64,000 bases of DNA from Maridesulfovibrio frigidus DSM 17176. Its GTDB lineage: Bacteria > Desulfobacterota > Desulfovibrionia > Desulfovibrionales > Desulfovibrionaceae. The stretch covers positions 247,886 through 311,885 of the forward strand of contig NZ_JONL01000005.1 in NCBI RefSeq assembly GCF_000711735.1, written 5' to 3'. Made by a program: the position numbers and the translations under genes. The notes below the pieces were generated by a model. The model searched no databases. It was not told the origin of the DNA and saw only the letters and a program-made list of their open reading frames with translations. Below are positions 45,035 through 53,114 of the stretch, in pieces (position 1 is the first letter of the stretch; each line of letters begins with the position of its first letter).

Positions 45035-47617
45035 ATGATGTTTTGGGGTATTATTATTTTAGTGAGTTTCTTCGTGCTGGGCCTTTTAGCCATATACATA
45101 TATTTAAAACGCAAAAAGTACACTCGCGAACGCTTTGCATTTATGGCCTCTTCATCTGCTATTTTTGCGTTTATACTTATCATTCAAACTGTTTTTGTTA
45201 GCACCCCTTGGGCCCCTATCGCACATTATTTTGATCTCATTCTAGGGGCTGAAACAACAATTCAAAAAGCAACGATTGTAGATAAATTCTTTATTATAAT
45301 ATTATTTGCAATTCTAGTACACTTTTTTCAATCTATTTTTAAAAATTGGAATGGTCTAAAATCTGTAAAACAATTTAAAGAAGAGCAATTTAATGAAAGG
45401 CAGAATCTACCTCTATCATTTTTAATTGAAGGTATATCAGAAATAAACCGCATAACAAAAGGATCCCCTCCCTCTCCAGAATATAAAGGGAAAAAATCGG
45501 ATATATATACAACTGAACTATTAAGGCATGTCGACAACTGTGCTTGGAATGAGCAAGCAAGGTCACTGATAAAACTAAAATTTAAAGACTTCTTAATAGA
45601 TGAAGATGATTGGCATGACAGAGCATCCTGCTGGATTGGTAAAGATAAAAAAACACATTTGCCAATTGCTATTTATTGTCCCCTGCATCAACCAGACACT
45701 AAAAAAGTAGCAGAAGTCGTTGATTACATTAAAAACAATACAAACAATAAACCTGCTAACATTGAGATATTCGTTATCACTCAAGAAGGCCCAAACATAC
45801 CTCTCGATGAATTTGAACGGGTAACCCTACAACATTTTTTTGAAGAAGAATTACTTAAAAATTTAGCAGATTTTTCGGACTATGCAGCCGACATAAGAAA
45901 ACAAGTTGAGAAGACCCCACTCCCAGATAGCTCTCTCACTCTTAAAGATACATACGTGCAATCTCACATATCTACCTCCACTTCAAAGGATGTAGATTTA
46001 ACACTTGAAAACTTCCTTGAGGAATGGCTTAGAACGAGCAGCCGACAACAAATTGCACTGTTAGGTGAGTATGGACAAGGCAAAAGTAGTGGTTCACTAA
46101 TGTTCACGTACAATATATTATGTTCCAAAAAAATCTCTACAAATCGCATCCCTATCCTTATAGATCTACGAGGAAAAAGTCCGTCTAGCCTTGAACCTAA
46201 GCAGCTTGTTGCTGTTTGGGCTGCCAGATATAACATTGCTCCAGAAGCTGTTTTCAACTTACTAATATCAGGGAAACTATGTATTATATTTGAAGGGTTT
46301 GACGAAATGCAAGGAGTGACAGACAAAGAAGCTAGGATGGCTCATTTCGCAGCTCTTTGGAACTTCTGCTACCCTAAATCCAAAATAATAATCACAGGAC
46401 GCCCTAACTTTTTTCTCGACGAAGACGAATTAAAACAAGCTCTTGGAATTGATGAAACGCAAAGCGTTGGCCCTTCATGCAAGGCTTTATATCTGAAACC
46501 ATTCAATGCTGAACAAGTCCAACATAGCTTAAGAAATTGCGAGCCCAAAAGCCAAGAAGAAATAGTAGCCCTATTTAAATCTAACAACGCGTTTAAAGAC
46601 GTAGCAGCACGCCCCTCTCTTTTATATATAATCAGTATTCTTTGGAATACAGAAAAGATGATAGAGTATCGTAAGACACAAAAAATAACCTCAGCACTAA
46701 TTATGTCTACATTTATAGACCATTGTTGTAATCGGCAAACAGAAAAACAAGACAAAACAAAACTATCAGTTTTTAAATTCATGACCTTGAATGACAACGA
46801 ACGACGGTACTTCATGAGTGGAATTGCTGTGTATATGATGCGTTCAAACAAGCAAAACCAAATTAGAGGAGATTATTTTAAGCAAATTACCGAAAGATTA
46901 TATGAAAACATTCCTGCTTCAGCATCCGCAGCAAAACTTATTACTGAAAATCCACAGAAAAATTTAAGGAAAAGACTGCAAGACAACCCGAATGCTATGG
47001 ACGAAGTATACACCAATGTTAGGAGCTACGGTCTCCTTGTCAGAGATTTAAGCACAAACGATAGTTTTAAATTCCCACACAAATCGTTCCTCGAATATTT
47101 ATATGCTGAACATATTGCCAACCACATCAAAAATCATGGTAGGGAAAATTATAACGCCATCCAAACCTCGCTAGCAATCGATAGCGAGCCTAAAATGTTA
47201 TATATGCGATTGCCAAGTCAAGAAACCATAGAATTTGCAGGAGAAATAGTAGCCAAAACCATAAAAGTAGATACATTAGATAATATAACTCAAACTTTTG
47301 AAAATCTTATATTTACAAAACGGAAATTGCCGTTTTTTTTCAAAAAAATTATGTTTGCATCTGTAAGACCACTCCCAGCTAAAAGAGACTCTTTTATAAT
47401 CCAAACACCGTCCGAAATACTAACAGTATACTCTAAACTTATTTTTTGGCCATACGATATCCCTTTAAAGTCAGCTATCGCTTATAAAGCTCTAGTATGC
47501 GCAACAGGTAACATTGATACAGTTGATTCATTTTTTGTGAAAAAATACGGAAAAAGATTTCTTGCTGATCTTAAAGTCACAGCAGAAGGAAAAACACGAT
47601 ACGATGCTTTGCAATAA
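45035..47617 (+). CDS. membrane-anchored NACHT NTPase, candidate defence protein
   Basis: 860 residues. N-terminal membrane segments (about 4-22, 37-57, 85-106), then an unassigned region (about 110-320) and a NACHT-type NTPase: P-loop LLGEYGQGKSS (about 341-351), Walker B IIFEGFDEMQG (about 416-426), sensor IIITGRP, and C-terminal helical domain (FPHKSFLEYLYAEHIANH). STAND NTPases with NACHT modules are a known group of anti-phage sensors; the membrane anchor suggests effector action at the membrane. Flanked by Fic and mobilisation genes within the element. AGGAG precedes the ATG. Very AT-rich. Confidence 0.85.
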   Translation: MMFWGIIILVSFFVLGLLAIYIYLKRKKYTRERFAFMASSSAIFAFILIIQTVFVSTPWAPIAHYFDLILGAETTIQKATIVDKFFIIILFAILVHFFQSIFKNWNGLKSVKQFKEEQFNERQNLPLSFLIEGISEINRITKGSPPSPEYKGKKSDIYTTELLRHVDNCAWNEQARSLIKLKFKDFLIDEDDWHDRASCWIGKDKKTHLPIAIYCPLHQPDTKKVAEVVDYIKNNTNNKPANIEIFVITQEGPNIPLDEFERVTLQHFFEEELLKNLADFSDYAADIRKQVEKTPLPDSSLTLKDTYVQSHISTSTSKDVDLTLENFLEEWLRTSSRQQIALLGEYGQGKSSGSLMFTYNILCSKKISTNRIPILIDLRGKSPSSLEPKQLVAVWAARYNIAPEAVFNLLISGKLCIIFEGFDEMQGVTDKEARMAHFAALWNFCYPKSKIIITGRPNFFLDEDELKQALGIDETQSVGPSCKALYLKPFNAEQVQHSLRNCEPKSQEEIVALFKSNNAFKDVAARPSLLYIISILWNTEKMIEYRKTQKITSALIMSTFIDHCCNRQTEKQDKTKLSVFKFMTLNDNERRYFMSGIAVYMMRSNKQNQIRGDYFKQITERLYENIPASASAAKLITENPQKNLRKRLQDNPNAMDEVYTNVRSYGLLVRDLSTNDSFKFPHKSFLEYLYAEHIANHIKNHGRENYNAIQTSLAIDSEPKMLYMRLPSQETIEFAGEIVAKTIKVDTLDNITQTFENLIFTKRKLPFFFKKIMFASVRPLPAKRDSFIIQTPSEILTVYSKLIFWPYDIPLKSAIAYKALVCATGNIDTVDSFFVKKYGKRFLADLKVTAEGKTRYDALQ

Positions 47618-47618
47618 A

Positions 47619-47673
47619 GCTGGAGGCTTAACAGTTCACGTCTTAATTTAAATGCCCTCATTAAGCCTCCAGC
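47619..47673. terminator. bidirectional terminator-like inverted repeat
   Basis: GCTGGAGGCTTAA (47619-47631) and its perfect inverse (47661-47673), spaced by 29 bases, between convergent NACHT and mobilisation genes. Confidence 0.6.
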
Positions 47674-47705
47674 ACATAAAATAAACACATTGTATAAAGC
47701 AGGGG

Positions 47706-49172
47706 CTATTTTATGCAAGTACCATTTATATGGAGGTCTTTTTTTTCACGCCTTTTGATCTCCCCCGCCCGCACAACCGCCCCAACTCCCTCAACGCACC
47801 GTCCAATCCGCTCTGCAAGTCTAGGCAACCCTGCATCTCCTTTTCCAGCTCGGCTATCCTTTGCCCTTGTTCGGCGATTCTCTGATCTTGCTGCTTCAAC
47901 CTTTGTTCCTGCGCTTTCTCCATCCGTCCCAACGTTTCCGATAAGCTCTGACTTAACTCGTTCATGATCTACCTCTGCAATAAAACGGCTGGGTCGCCGT
48001 TGGATGTTTTTACTATTTCCAGATTCGTTCCCTTGGGAAATGCCAGAAACTTTTGCTTGCCCTGCTGGTGCATTGTTATGCCCCAATTCTTGAGCTTGCT
48101 TTCCTGCGTTTTTAGATTCGAGACCCTGACCGTGAGTTGGCTCAACTCCTCGGTACGGGATTGAATGCGCCAACCGAAGTATCCGGTTATGCAGACTGAG
48201 ATTATGACTAGAAGCAGAGCGGATATGATATTTGCCAAAATGCTTTGCTTCCAATGATGCGCGGATATTCTGGATTGTTTTTTCCTGAGCCTCTGAAGAT
48301 GGCTGTCCATATCGCTGGTGATGGTATTCAGTTCGCTTTCGGCATATTTCACCAAGTTCCCGCTCAAGTCTTTCAATGCGTTCTTGGTTACCTGCTCGAC
48401 CTCCTGAGACTGTGAGTCCATCCTCGCTTTTAATTTCTCGGTCAGCTCTCCAAGATGATTCATATATCCCTCCTTTAAGTCGGACGCGCTTTTTATCGTT
48501 TGGCAACTCCAAGGTGATGTAATTCTTACCCTGCCTCGGCACGGCGTAGCCTAGCTCTTGAAGAGCCGTGACCAAATCCTTCCTGTCCTTAAGCAAACCG
48601 TCAGCTATCCCTTGCGCCAAATAGTCAGTTACGGTTTTACGGAAGTCATTCAGTTGCTTACCCTTTGGAGAATGCATATCTTTCCCCGGCTGTGTAAGCC
48701 GAGACCGTTTCAAATCATCTGGCCTTGCCCACTCCTTGCGTTCATTCCAGAGATCACGCCAAACGTCGTATTGTTTCTGCCAGTTGGGTGGACATGGATT
48801 CATGGCTTTATCCTGCCTAAGTTCAGTGCGCGGAATAATAAAGTGCAGCTCTGGGTGTCCGGCATGACTATGCCGAACCCAAAGGATAGAATACTGATCC
48901 GGCTCCATGCCTGCGAATGCTATTTTTTCAAAGCTATCCATGACCTCTTTTTCTGTTTGATGTGAAATTTCATCTTCTGGAGCCCAAGAAAGCACGCCGG
49001 AAGTGAATTTCCATACCCTGTCAGTTGAGCCAATAACCTTTTGCACTGTCTCTGGATCACCTCGCAAAACTTCTGGCGGAGAATCTTCACGCCCCTCTCG
49101 TTTTGGATCAAGGACATATTTTATGGATGCGACTCCATTCCCTTTGCCGTACCGAAAAACCCTCATATACAT
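47706..49172 (-). CDS. mobA: MobA/MbeA-like relaxase
   Basis: 488 residues. The MobA/MOBP-type metal motif HSHAGHPELHFIIPR is at about 100-114, and an N-terminal Tyr region (YGKGNGVASIKYVL) supplies the nicking Tyr candidate. It nicks the oriT for mobilisation by a helper conjugation system. ATG 49172 has AAGGAG five bases upstream; ATG 49166 overlaps the mobC stop as ATGA. Two other genes are read in another frame inside its 3' half, as in ColE1. Confidence 0.9.
   Translation of the reverse strand: MYMRVFRYGKGNGVASIKYVLDPKREGREDSPPEVLRGDPETVQKVIGSTDRVWKFTSGVLSWAPEDEISHQTEKEVMDSFEKIAFAGMEPDQYSILWVRHSHAGHPELHFIIPRTELRQDKAMNPCPPNWQKQYDVWRDLWNERKEWARPDDLKRSRLTQPGKDMHSPKGKQLNDFRKTVTDYLAQGIADGLLKDRKDLVTALQELGYAVPRQGKNYITLELPNDKKRVRLKGGIYESSWRADREIKSEDGLTVSGGRAGNQERIERLERELGEICRKRTEYHHQRYGQPSSEAQEKTIQNIRASLEAKHFGKYHIRSASSHNLSLHNRILRLAHSIPYRGVEPTHGQGLESKNAGKQAQELGHNNAPAGQAKVSGISQGNESGNSKNIQRRPSRFIAEVDHERVKSELIGNVGTDGESAGTKVEAARSENRRTRAKDSRAGKGDAGLPRLAERIGRCVEGVGAVVRAGEIKRREKKDLHINGTCIK
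47726..47965 (-). CDS. MbeD-like mobilisation protein, nested in mobA
   Basis: 79 residues in a different frame from the relaxase. Coiled-coil Gln/Glu/Arg-rich (QRLKQQDQRIAEQGQRIAEL) with a basic tail. Ribosome site AGAGGT eight bases before the ATG and three bases after the MbeB-like stop. Size and order match ColE1 MbeD. Confidence 0.7.
   Translation of the reverse strand: MNELSQSLSETLGRMEKAQEQRLKQQDQRIAEQGQRIAELEKEMQGCLDLQSGLDGALRELGRLCGRGRSKGVKKKTSI
47969..48463 (-). CDS. MbeB-like mobilisation protein, nested in mobA
   Basis: 164 residues, different frame from the relaxase. Starts MNHLGELTEKLKARMDSQSQ like MbeB (MNHLL...), with a membrane helix (SILANIISALLLVIISVCIT, about 96-116) and a coiled region after it. 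AAGGAGGG lies five bases before the ATG, so translation is well supported. In ColE1 the equivalent protein anchors the relaxosome. Confidence 0.78.
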   Translation of the reverse strand: MNHLGELTEKLKARMDSQSQEVEQVTKNALKDLSGNLVKYAESELNTITSDMDSHLQRLRKKQSRISAHHWKQSILANIISALLLVIISVCITGYFGWRIQSRTEELSQLTVRVSNLKTQESKLKNWGITMHQQGKQKFLAFPKGTNLEIVKTSNGDPAVLLQR

Positions 49173-49459
49173 TTCAACTCCTTTTCAACCGCTGACAGTT
49201 CAGCGAGAATTAAAATTGAATCTGCATTGCCTTTATAAGTATTTGCCCAGCGAGCAAGCTGGTTGAGATTATTTCCTATGCGGGCAACGTGAAGCAGCTT
49301 CTCTCTTTCACGTTTGGTTTTACGAACTCGCTGCTTTCCCAATTTATGGCGTACAAAATCACAAGTATTCATTCCTTTAGTTTCTGCTTCGGAAGTGATG
49401 ATCTTTTTTTCTTCTGGCGTAACTCTGAGATTAATCCACTCATTTCGTATTGAGCTCAT
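49163..49459 (-). CDS. mobC: MobC-like mobilisation protein
   Basis: 98 residues from ATG 49459 (GGAGG upstream; ATGA overlap with the preceding gene). Ribbon-helix-helix start (NEWINLRVTPEEKKIITSEA) and the family motif ARIGNNLNQLARWAN. It opens DNA at oriT for the relaxase. It ends inside the relaxase start. Confidence 0.88.
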   Translation of the reverse strand: MSSIRNEWINLRVTPEEKKIITSEAETKGMNTCDFVRHKLGKQRVRKTKREREKLLHVARIGNNLNQLARWANTYKGNADSILILAELSAVEKELKCI

Positions 49460-51090
49460 GCAACCTCCATTTCCTTGGCGTAAACGGAGGGATCGAAGGG
49501 AGGCTTGCCTCCCTCGCCAGCCCCAACGGCGGCACTGGTTGCGCAGCAAGCTGTGTCACGTTGGGTAGGCTGGCTATACACTCCTTTTGGAGTAACCTCC
49601 TGCTCATGGACAGCCGGATGAACTTTGTAACTAGGACTCGAAGGACGCCCAACACCAGATGATTGAATAGGAACCAGAACAAGATACCCATAATCCTCAA
49701 GCATCGTTATGCCCTGCTCAACTTGCTTCTTTTTAGGAAATCTCCCACGGATGGCACGATGACATTCCCGAAAAGTGAATTGCTCAATATTTCTATTCTT
49801 AATCCACTTAAGAGCGGCCTGAGCACACGAAGTCAAAGCATCACACCCCATATCATGAAAAGCATATAGAGCATGAGAAACAAGCTTCTTGCCAAGTTCG
49901 GTAGCTGCCAACATCACAGATTGTTCAATTCTAGATTCAATTTTTCCAGATGAAACGAGGTGTAACAATCCAGCAAGACGAGCAACTTGACCGGGAACCT
50001 TACCCGCCCAATCAGTCATACTTTCCAGACTCTTCCCCGGTCGCAGCTCTCCCTCAATGAGCAAGAAAAAACCTTTCCACAACTCATACGCTTCAGCACT
50101 GAGCAACAAGGGCTGACTTTGATCAGTAATTTCAGAATTTGTTTTGAAGGATAAAAGGAGTTCAACTCTCTCAAGAAATGCCCGCTCAACCTGCAATGAA
50201 ACTTTCGGAGGTTCCGCAATTCGAAACCCGAGCCTGCTTTGACCAAAGAAGTATAAAAACCTAGCCAGAAAGCCGCGCCCTCTAAACTCTGGATTCATGG
50301 CCATTCCCCGCAAAACATCAGGCTGAGTCGTAATGCATATCGTCAACAATGGATGCTTCAGCCCGATATACTGCCCGTGCTTACGATCCACACGACACGG
50401 CTCACCGCTAAACGCTTTCAAGATGAGATCGAGGTTAGGCATCTTGCTATACCGTCCTGCAAAGGTATCAAAGAGACCGCCTTCGGCCTCAATAATAGAC
50501 ATGCACTCGCCTTGCTGCTCCATGAGCATAGCCAGACATTCAGGAGTAATGTCATCAGCAAGTAATCTTGGAATGGATAACAACTCTGGCAATTCTTCCT
50601 CAAGGTCACGAATCTCTTGCAATAAACTATCTCGATTCTGGGAATTCTTTGCCTTAGCAGCCAAGTTACGACGATGATCAATAGCCCGCTTTAGCGTCAA
50701 TCGCTTAGAACGGACTTCCTGAGCCAGTGGTCCTACTACTTTCTCTTGATCGTTTTCCCACTTGGTTAACGGCCTACGTGCAGCCTGAGTAACAGCACTT
50801 TTCCTTTCACCGGGTGGAAGCGGTGACAATAAGTAAAGGTTTAAGGATTCGTGATAACCTTCCTTCACTTCTATAGAAAAACGCCGCTGCGCGACTGTGG
50901 ACAGAACTCCAAAGAAATTACAGAGAACCATATCATACGGAACTTGTAAGGATTCACTCAGTTCATAGCAGTACTCGGCCAAAACGGAAGGCAACGCGAT
51001 TGAAGCCAACGAAGGCGGAAACTTCGGACCCAACGGAACAGGGAGTTTATGCCTGAACATAGAAAGAATGTCTGTGCCGGACTCGTTCAT
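49456..51090 (-). CDS. DUF3987-family (YfjI-like) protein
   Basis: 544 residues from ATG 51090, which overlaps the upstream stop as ATGA and follows GAGG. Core region DDITPECLAMLMEQQGECMS then EGGLFDTFAGRYS and CITTQPDVLRGM, the DUF3987 pattern common on mobile elements next to excisionase-like genes; often taken as a helicase/primase relative. It lies between the HTH gene and mobC in one minus-strand unit. Role in element replication is inferred. Confidence 0.83.
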   Translation of the reverse strand: MNESGTDILSMFRHKLPVPLGPKFPPSLASIALPSVLAEYCYELSESLQVPYDMVLCNFFGVLSTVAQRRFSIEVKEGYHESLNLYLLSPLPPGERKSAVTQAARRPLTKWENDQEKVVGPLAQEVRSKRLTLKRAIDHRRNLAAKAKNSQNRDSLLQEIRDLEEELPELLSIPRLLADDITPECLAMLMEQQGECMSIIEAEGGLFDTFAGRYSKMPNLDLILKAFSGEPCRVDRKHGQYIGLKHPLLTICITTQPDVLRGMAMNPEFRGRGFLARFLYFFGQSRLGFRIAEPPKVSLQVERAFLERVELLLSFKTNSEITDQSQPLLLSAEAYELWKGFFLLIEGELRPGKSLESMTDWAGKVPGQVARLAGLLHLVSSGKIESRIEQSVMLAATELGKKLVSHALYAFHDMGCDALTSCAQAALKWIKNRNIEQFTFRECHRAIRGRFPKKKQVEQGITMLEDYGYLVLVPIQSSGVGRPSSPSYKVHPAVHEQEVTPKGVYSQPTQRDTACCATSAAVGAGEGGKPPFDPSVYAKEMEVA

Positions 51091-51296
51091 CTGGGCCTCG
51101 GCAAGTTGGCTTGTTCTTCGAGCGGGATAATTTTGCAAGATTCAACATAGAGATCTAGATCATTAGCATCGTACCCGACACGCCGCCCTATTTTGATATA
51201 GCGCGGACCTTTACCAAGACAACGCCATACTTCTAATGTTCCGGGGCTAAGTCTCAATCTTTCCGCTGCTTCTTTTGTGTTTAATAGTCCTTGCAT
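51087..51296 (-). CDS. AlpA/excisionase-like DNA-binding protein (HTH_17)
   Basis: 69 residues with the helix-turn-helix LLNTKEAAERLRLSPGTLEVW and the wing GPRYIKIGRRVGYDANDLDLY. Likely controls excision or the mob operon. AGGAG lies upstream. Confidence 0.87.
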   Translation of the reverse strand: MQGLLNTKEAAERLRLSPGTLEVWRCLGKGPRYIKIGRRVGYDANDLDLYVESCKIIPLEEQANLPRPR

Positions 51297-51659
51297 CGAT
51301 TTCTCCTTGTTGGTTGGAGGTGTTTATTATTCGATGCAAATCGATCACGTTTAACGGAGCTGTTAAACCATCTGGAGGGGTAGAAATCCTGTTAGAAACC
51401 CTCCAAGTTCTGTCGGATACAGACAGAATTTAGAGGGCAAAGTTGTTTGTTTTCAAGATGTTATTAGAAATTAAATTTCTAAGTTTTATTTACTGTAAAA
51501 ACTTGAAAATTTATGAACAGAGTAGGAAGCAAGGCAGGGTATTTTTAAACAGAAGACCTAAATAGAAATAAAAAAGGAAGAATAATTATGGCCGGACAAT
51601 ATGGACAAAATGGACAGAAATATAATTTTGTCCATTTTGTCCATATTGTCCCAAGGTTT
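51297..51659. other. palindrome-rich non-coding region (candidate oriT or replication control)
   Basis: 363 bases without a gene. Inverted repeats: TGGAGGG/CCCTCCA (51374-51405), TTCTGTC/GACAGAA (51408-51428), and the long one listed separately at 51594-51651. It precedes the excisionase-primase-mob genes, where an oriT or origin would be expected. Confidence 0.5.
51594..51651. repeat. perfect 23-bp inverted repeat with GTCCA subrepeats
   Basis: GGACAATATGGACAAAATGG begins the left arm; the right arm (51629-51651) is its exact inverse, with a 12-base spacer. Each arm itself repeats GGACAAnATGGAC-like units. Could be an oriT, an operator with direct half-sites, or a terminator for the upstream gene, but no T-run is seen. 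Confidence 0.75.
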
Positions 51660-52643
51660 TTACTTGGAATCATTTCCTGTGTTTCTAAATTCTGAAGGGA
51701 GATTCAGACGAAAAATTTTAATCAACTTATCTGCAGGACGATTCAAACTCAAATCCTGAATATATTTTTTATCCTTAACCTTATCAGCAATCGCTTGGTA
51801 ATCCTCATGAGAAAAAGTCTGTAAGGATGTCGGGTCTTTGACCATTTCCAGCACCATATTCGCAAGAAAGAAGCCTTCTTTATGTGCTCCGTCTAACTTT
51901 TTCTGAGCGAGAGTCAAACGAGCCTTCTGTGTTTGATAAGATTTAACTTCTTTTTTAAGCTCTTCAATCTCTAAATTTTGTATTTGGGCTAAACGGTCTT
52001 CATCTGACAAAAATCTTGAATATTTCAATTCAATCTTCTCTACTTCATCTAAATCAAAAAAACAGCGCTCATCAAAAAGACGAATAGCTCTTTCTTTCTG
52101 ACGGAAAAAAGAAGAATGGAAACAACCTATCTTCATAAATTTTACAGAATTATATTCAGACATAAAAAACACTTTCAATCTATTTTCAAGAATTGCGTTC
52201 GTAAAATCAGCAATTGATTTTCGATTCCACCTAGTTCTCAATTCCGAAGCTAAAATTCGTCGCGGAACTTCATTCTTTGTAAAAAAGTTCATCCCTTCTA
52301 TAAAATGTGAGAGTGCAAAATTAAACAAATAAATTGTTAGCCAAAGAACAAAAGAGCAAATAAAAGCATAGCCCAATACTGAAGCATTTGGATGACTAGG
52401 AACAAACTTGATAATAACTACAGGAATTATCATACTCACAAACAACACAAATGCCTCTAATAGCTTGTCTTCAAAACTTTTTTCTTGAAAAAGTGACTGA
52501 ATGAGAGCTTCACGTTTAGGCTTTTCATCTACTTGCTCAACAACTTTAGTCTTAGCTTCAACAAATTGTTCTTTCTCATTTTCAAAAGTATTCACATCTG
52601 TAATTTGAACCTCAGTAACTTTATCATTCTGCGCTTCACTCAT
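51660..52643 (-). CDS. two-helix membrane protein with coiled coil, unrecognised
   Basis: 327 residues. Acidic cytosolic start (about 1-60), two membrane helices (about 63-85 and 90-115), then a long basic/helical region with probable coiled coil (about 205-250, EELKKEVKSYQTQKARLTLA). I do not recognise a family. It is last before the attachment site of element A. An element-maintenance or defence role is possible but unsupported. Confidence 0.7.
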   Translation of the reverse strand: MSEAQNDKVTEVQITDVNTFENEKEQFVEAKTKVVEQVDEKPKREALIQSLFQEKSFEDKLLEAFVLFVSMIIPVVIIKFVPSHPNASVLGYAFICSFVLWLTIYLFNFALSHFIEGMNFFTKNEVPRRILASELRTRWNRKSIADFTNAILENRLKVFFMSEYNSVKFMKIGCFHSSFFRQKERAIRLFDERCFFDLDEVEKIELKYSRFLSDEDRLAQIQNLEIEELKKEVKSYQTQKARLTLAQKKLDGAHKEGFFLANMVLEMVKDPTSLQTFSHEDYQAIADKVKDKKYIQDLSLNRPADKLIKIFRLNLPSEFRNTGNDSK

Positions 52644-52755
52644 TCGCTATCTCCCTATGCTTTTATACAGCTTATCCCCCTTTAACTGAGGTATATTTTT
52701 TTTACAAATAGGATGATGGTTAAGCGAACTTCCCCAATAAATAGACATGGGGAAC

Positions 52756-52804
52756 AAAAAAGTGAAAAAAATTTGAACTTAATCAAACTTTTTTCACTTT
52801 TTTT
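52756..52804. repeat. inverted repeat near the right end of element A
   Basis: AAAAAAGTGAAAAAA...TTTGA and TCAAA...TTTTTTCACTTTTTT fold around ACTTAA. With the surrounding ATGGGGAA motifs it forms the element end that is echoed at 28863-28916. Confidence 0.6.
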
Positions 52805-52843
52805 AATTTTATGGGGAAGAGTGTGGGGAAAGCTATTTTAGGC

Positions 52844-52881
52844 ACAAAAAAAGGGTTTCTCACTTTCAGTGAGAAACCCTT
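52844..52881 (-). terminator. terminator after tRNA-Leu fragment 2
   Basis: On the minus strand a perfect 14-bp stem AAGGGTTTCTCACT / AGTGAGAAACCCTT with a 3-base loop, followed by a T-run: a good tRNA-gene terminator carried with the attachment site. Confidence 0.75.
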
Positions 52882-52891
52882 ATATTTCAAA

Positions 52892-52947
52892 TGGTACCGG
52901 GAGAGAGAATTGAACTCTCATGGTATCACTACCGGCGGATTTTGAGT
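52892..52947 (-). other. 3' fragment of tRNA-Leu(CAA), attachment-site copy 2
   Basis: The same 56 bases as copy 1 with an intact T-stem (GAGAG/CTCTC) and 4 more bases of anticodon stem beyond it. The 5' half of the tRNA is missing, so it is not functional. It is the border between elements A and B. Confidence 0.82.
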
Positions 52948-53071
52948 CCGTTTTTTGAAGTTTCACAAGAAATCACACGCCTTCACATAAGTTCGGTTAA
53001 CCATTGTTTTAACTTACTTTTTAACCAATCACATTCCACATGTCATCACTTGTGATCATTGCCCATCCTCT

Positions 53072-53098
53072 AAAAAAGTTGTACAGGAGTTGTACAAA
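53072..53098. repeat. 27-bp repeat containing TTGTACA pairs (copy 2)
   Basis: Identical to 41690-41716. It ends 16 bases before the integrase B start and may bind the integrase or its regulator. Confidence 0.6.
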
Positions 53099-53114
53099 AC
53101 ATGAAGGAGGAAGA

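Larger units (their letters stand above)
41773..52891. mobile_element. integrative mobilisable element A in tRNA-Leu
   Basis: 11.1 kb between two 3' tRNA-Leu copies. Integrase next to the left copy; relaxase, MobC and overlapping accessory mob genes near the right; cargo includes YggL, Fic and a NACHT NTPase. ATGGGGAA motifs recur at both ends (41948, 41961; 52747, 52811, 52823, and inverted at 41913 and 52730), a pattern expected for integrase arm sites. It has mobilisation but no visible conjugation apparatus. Confidence 0.8.

Noticed and set aside
48558..48965. 135-codon plus-strand frame opposite the relaxase gene
   Set aside because: Shadow of mobA; no ribosome site and no recognisable motif.
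41773..52947. The two tRNA-Leu sequences considered as working tRNA genes
   Set aside because: Both lack the 5' acceptor and D-arm; only the anticodon-to-CCA part is present.
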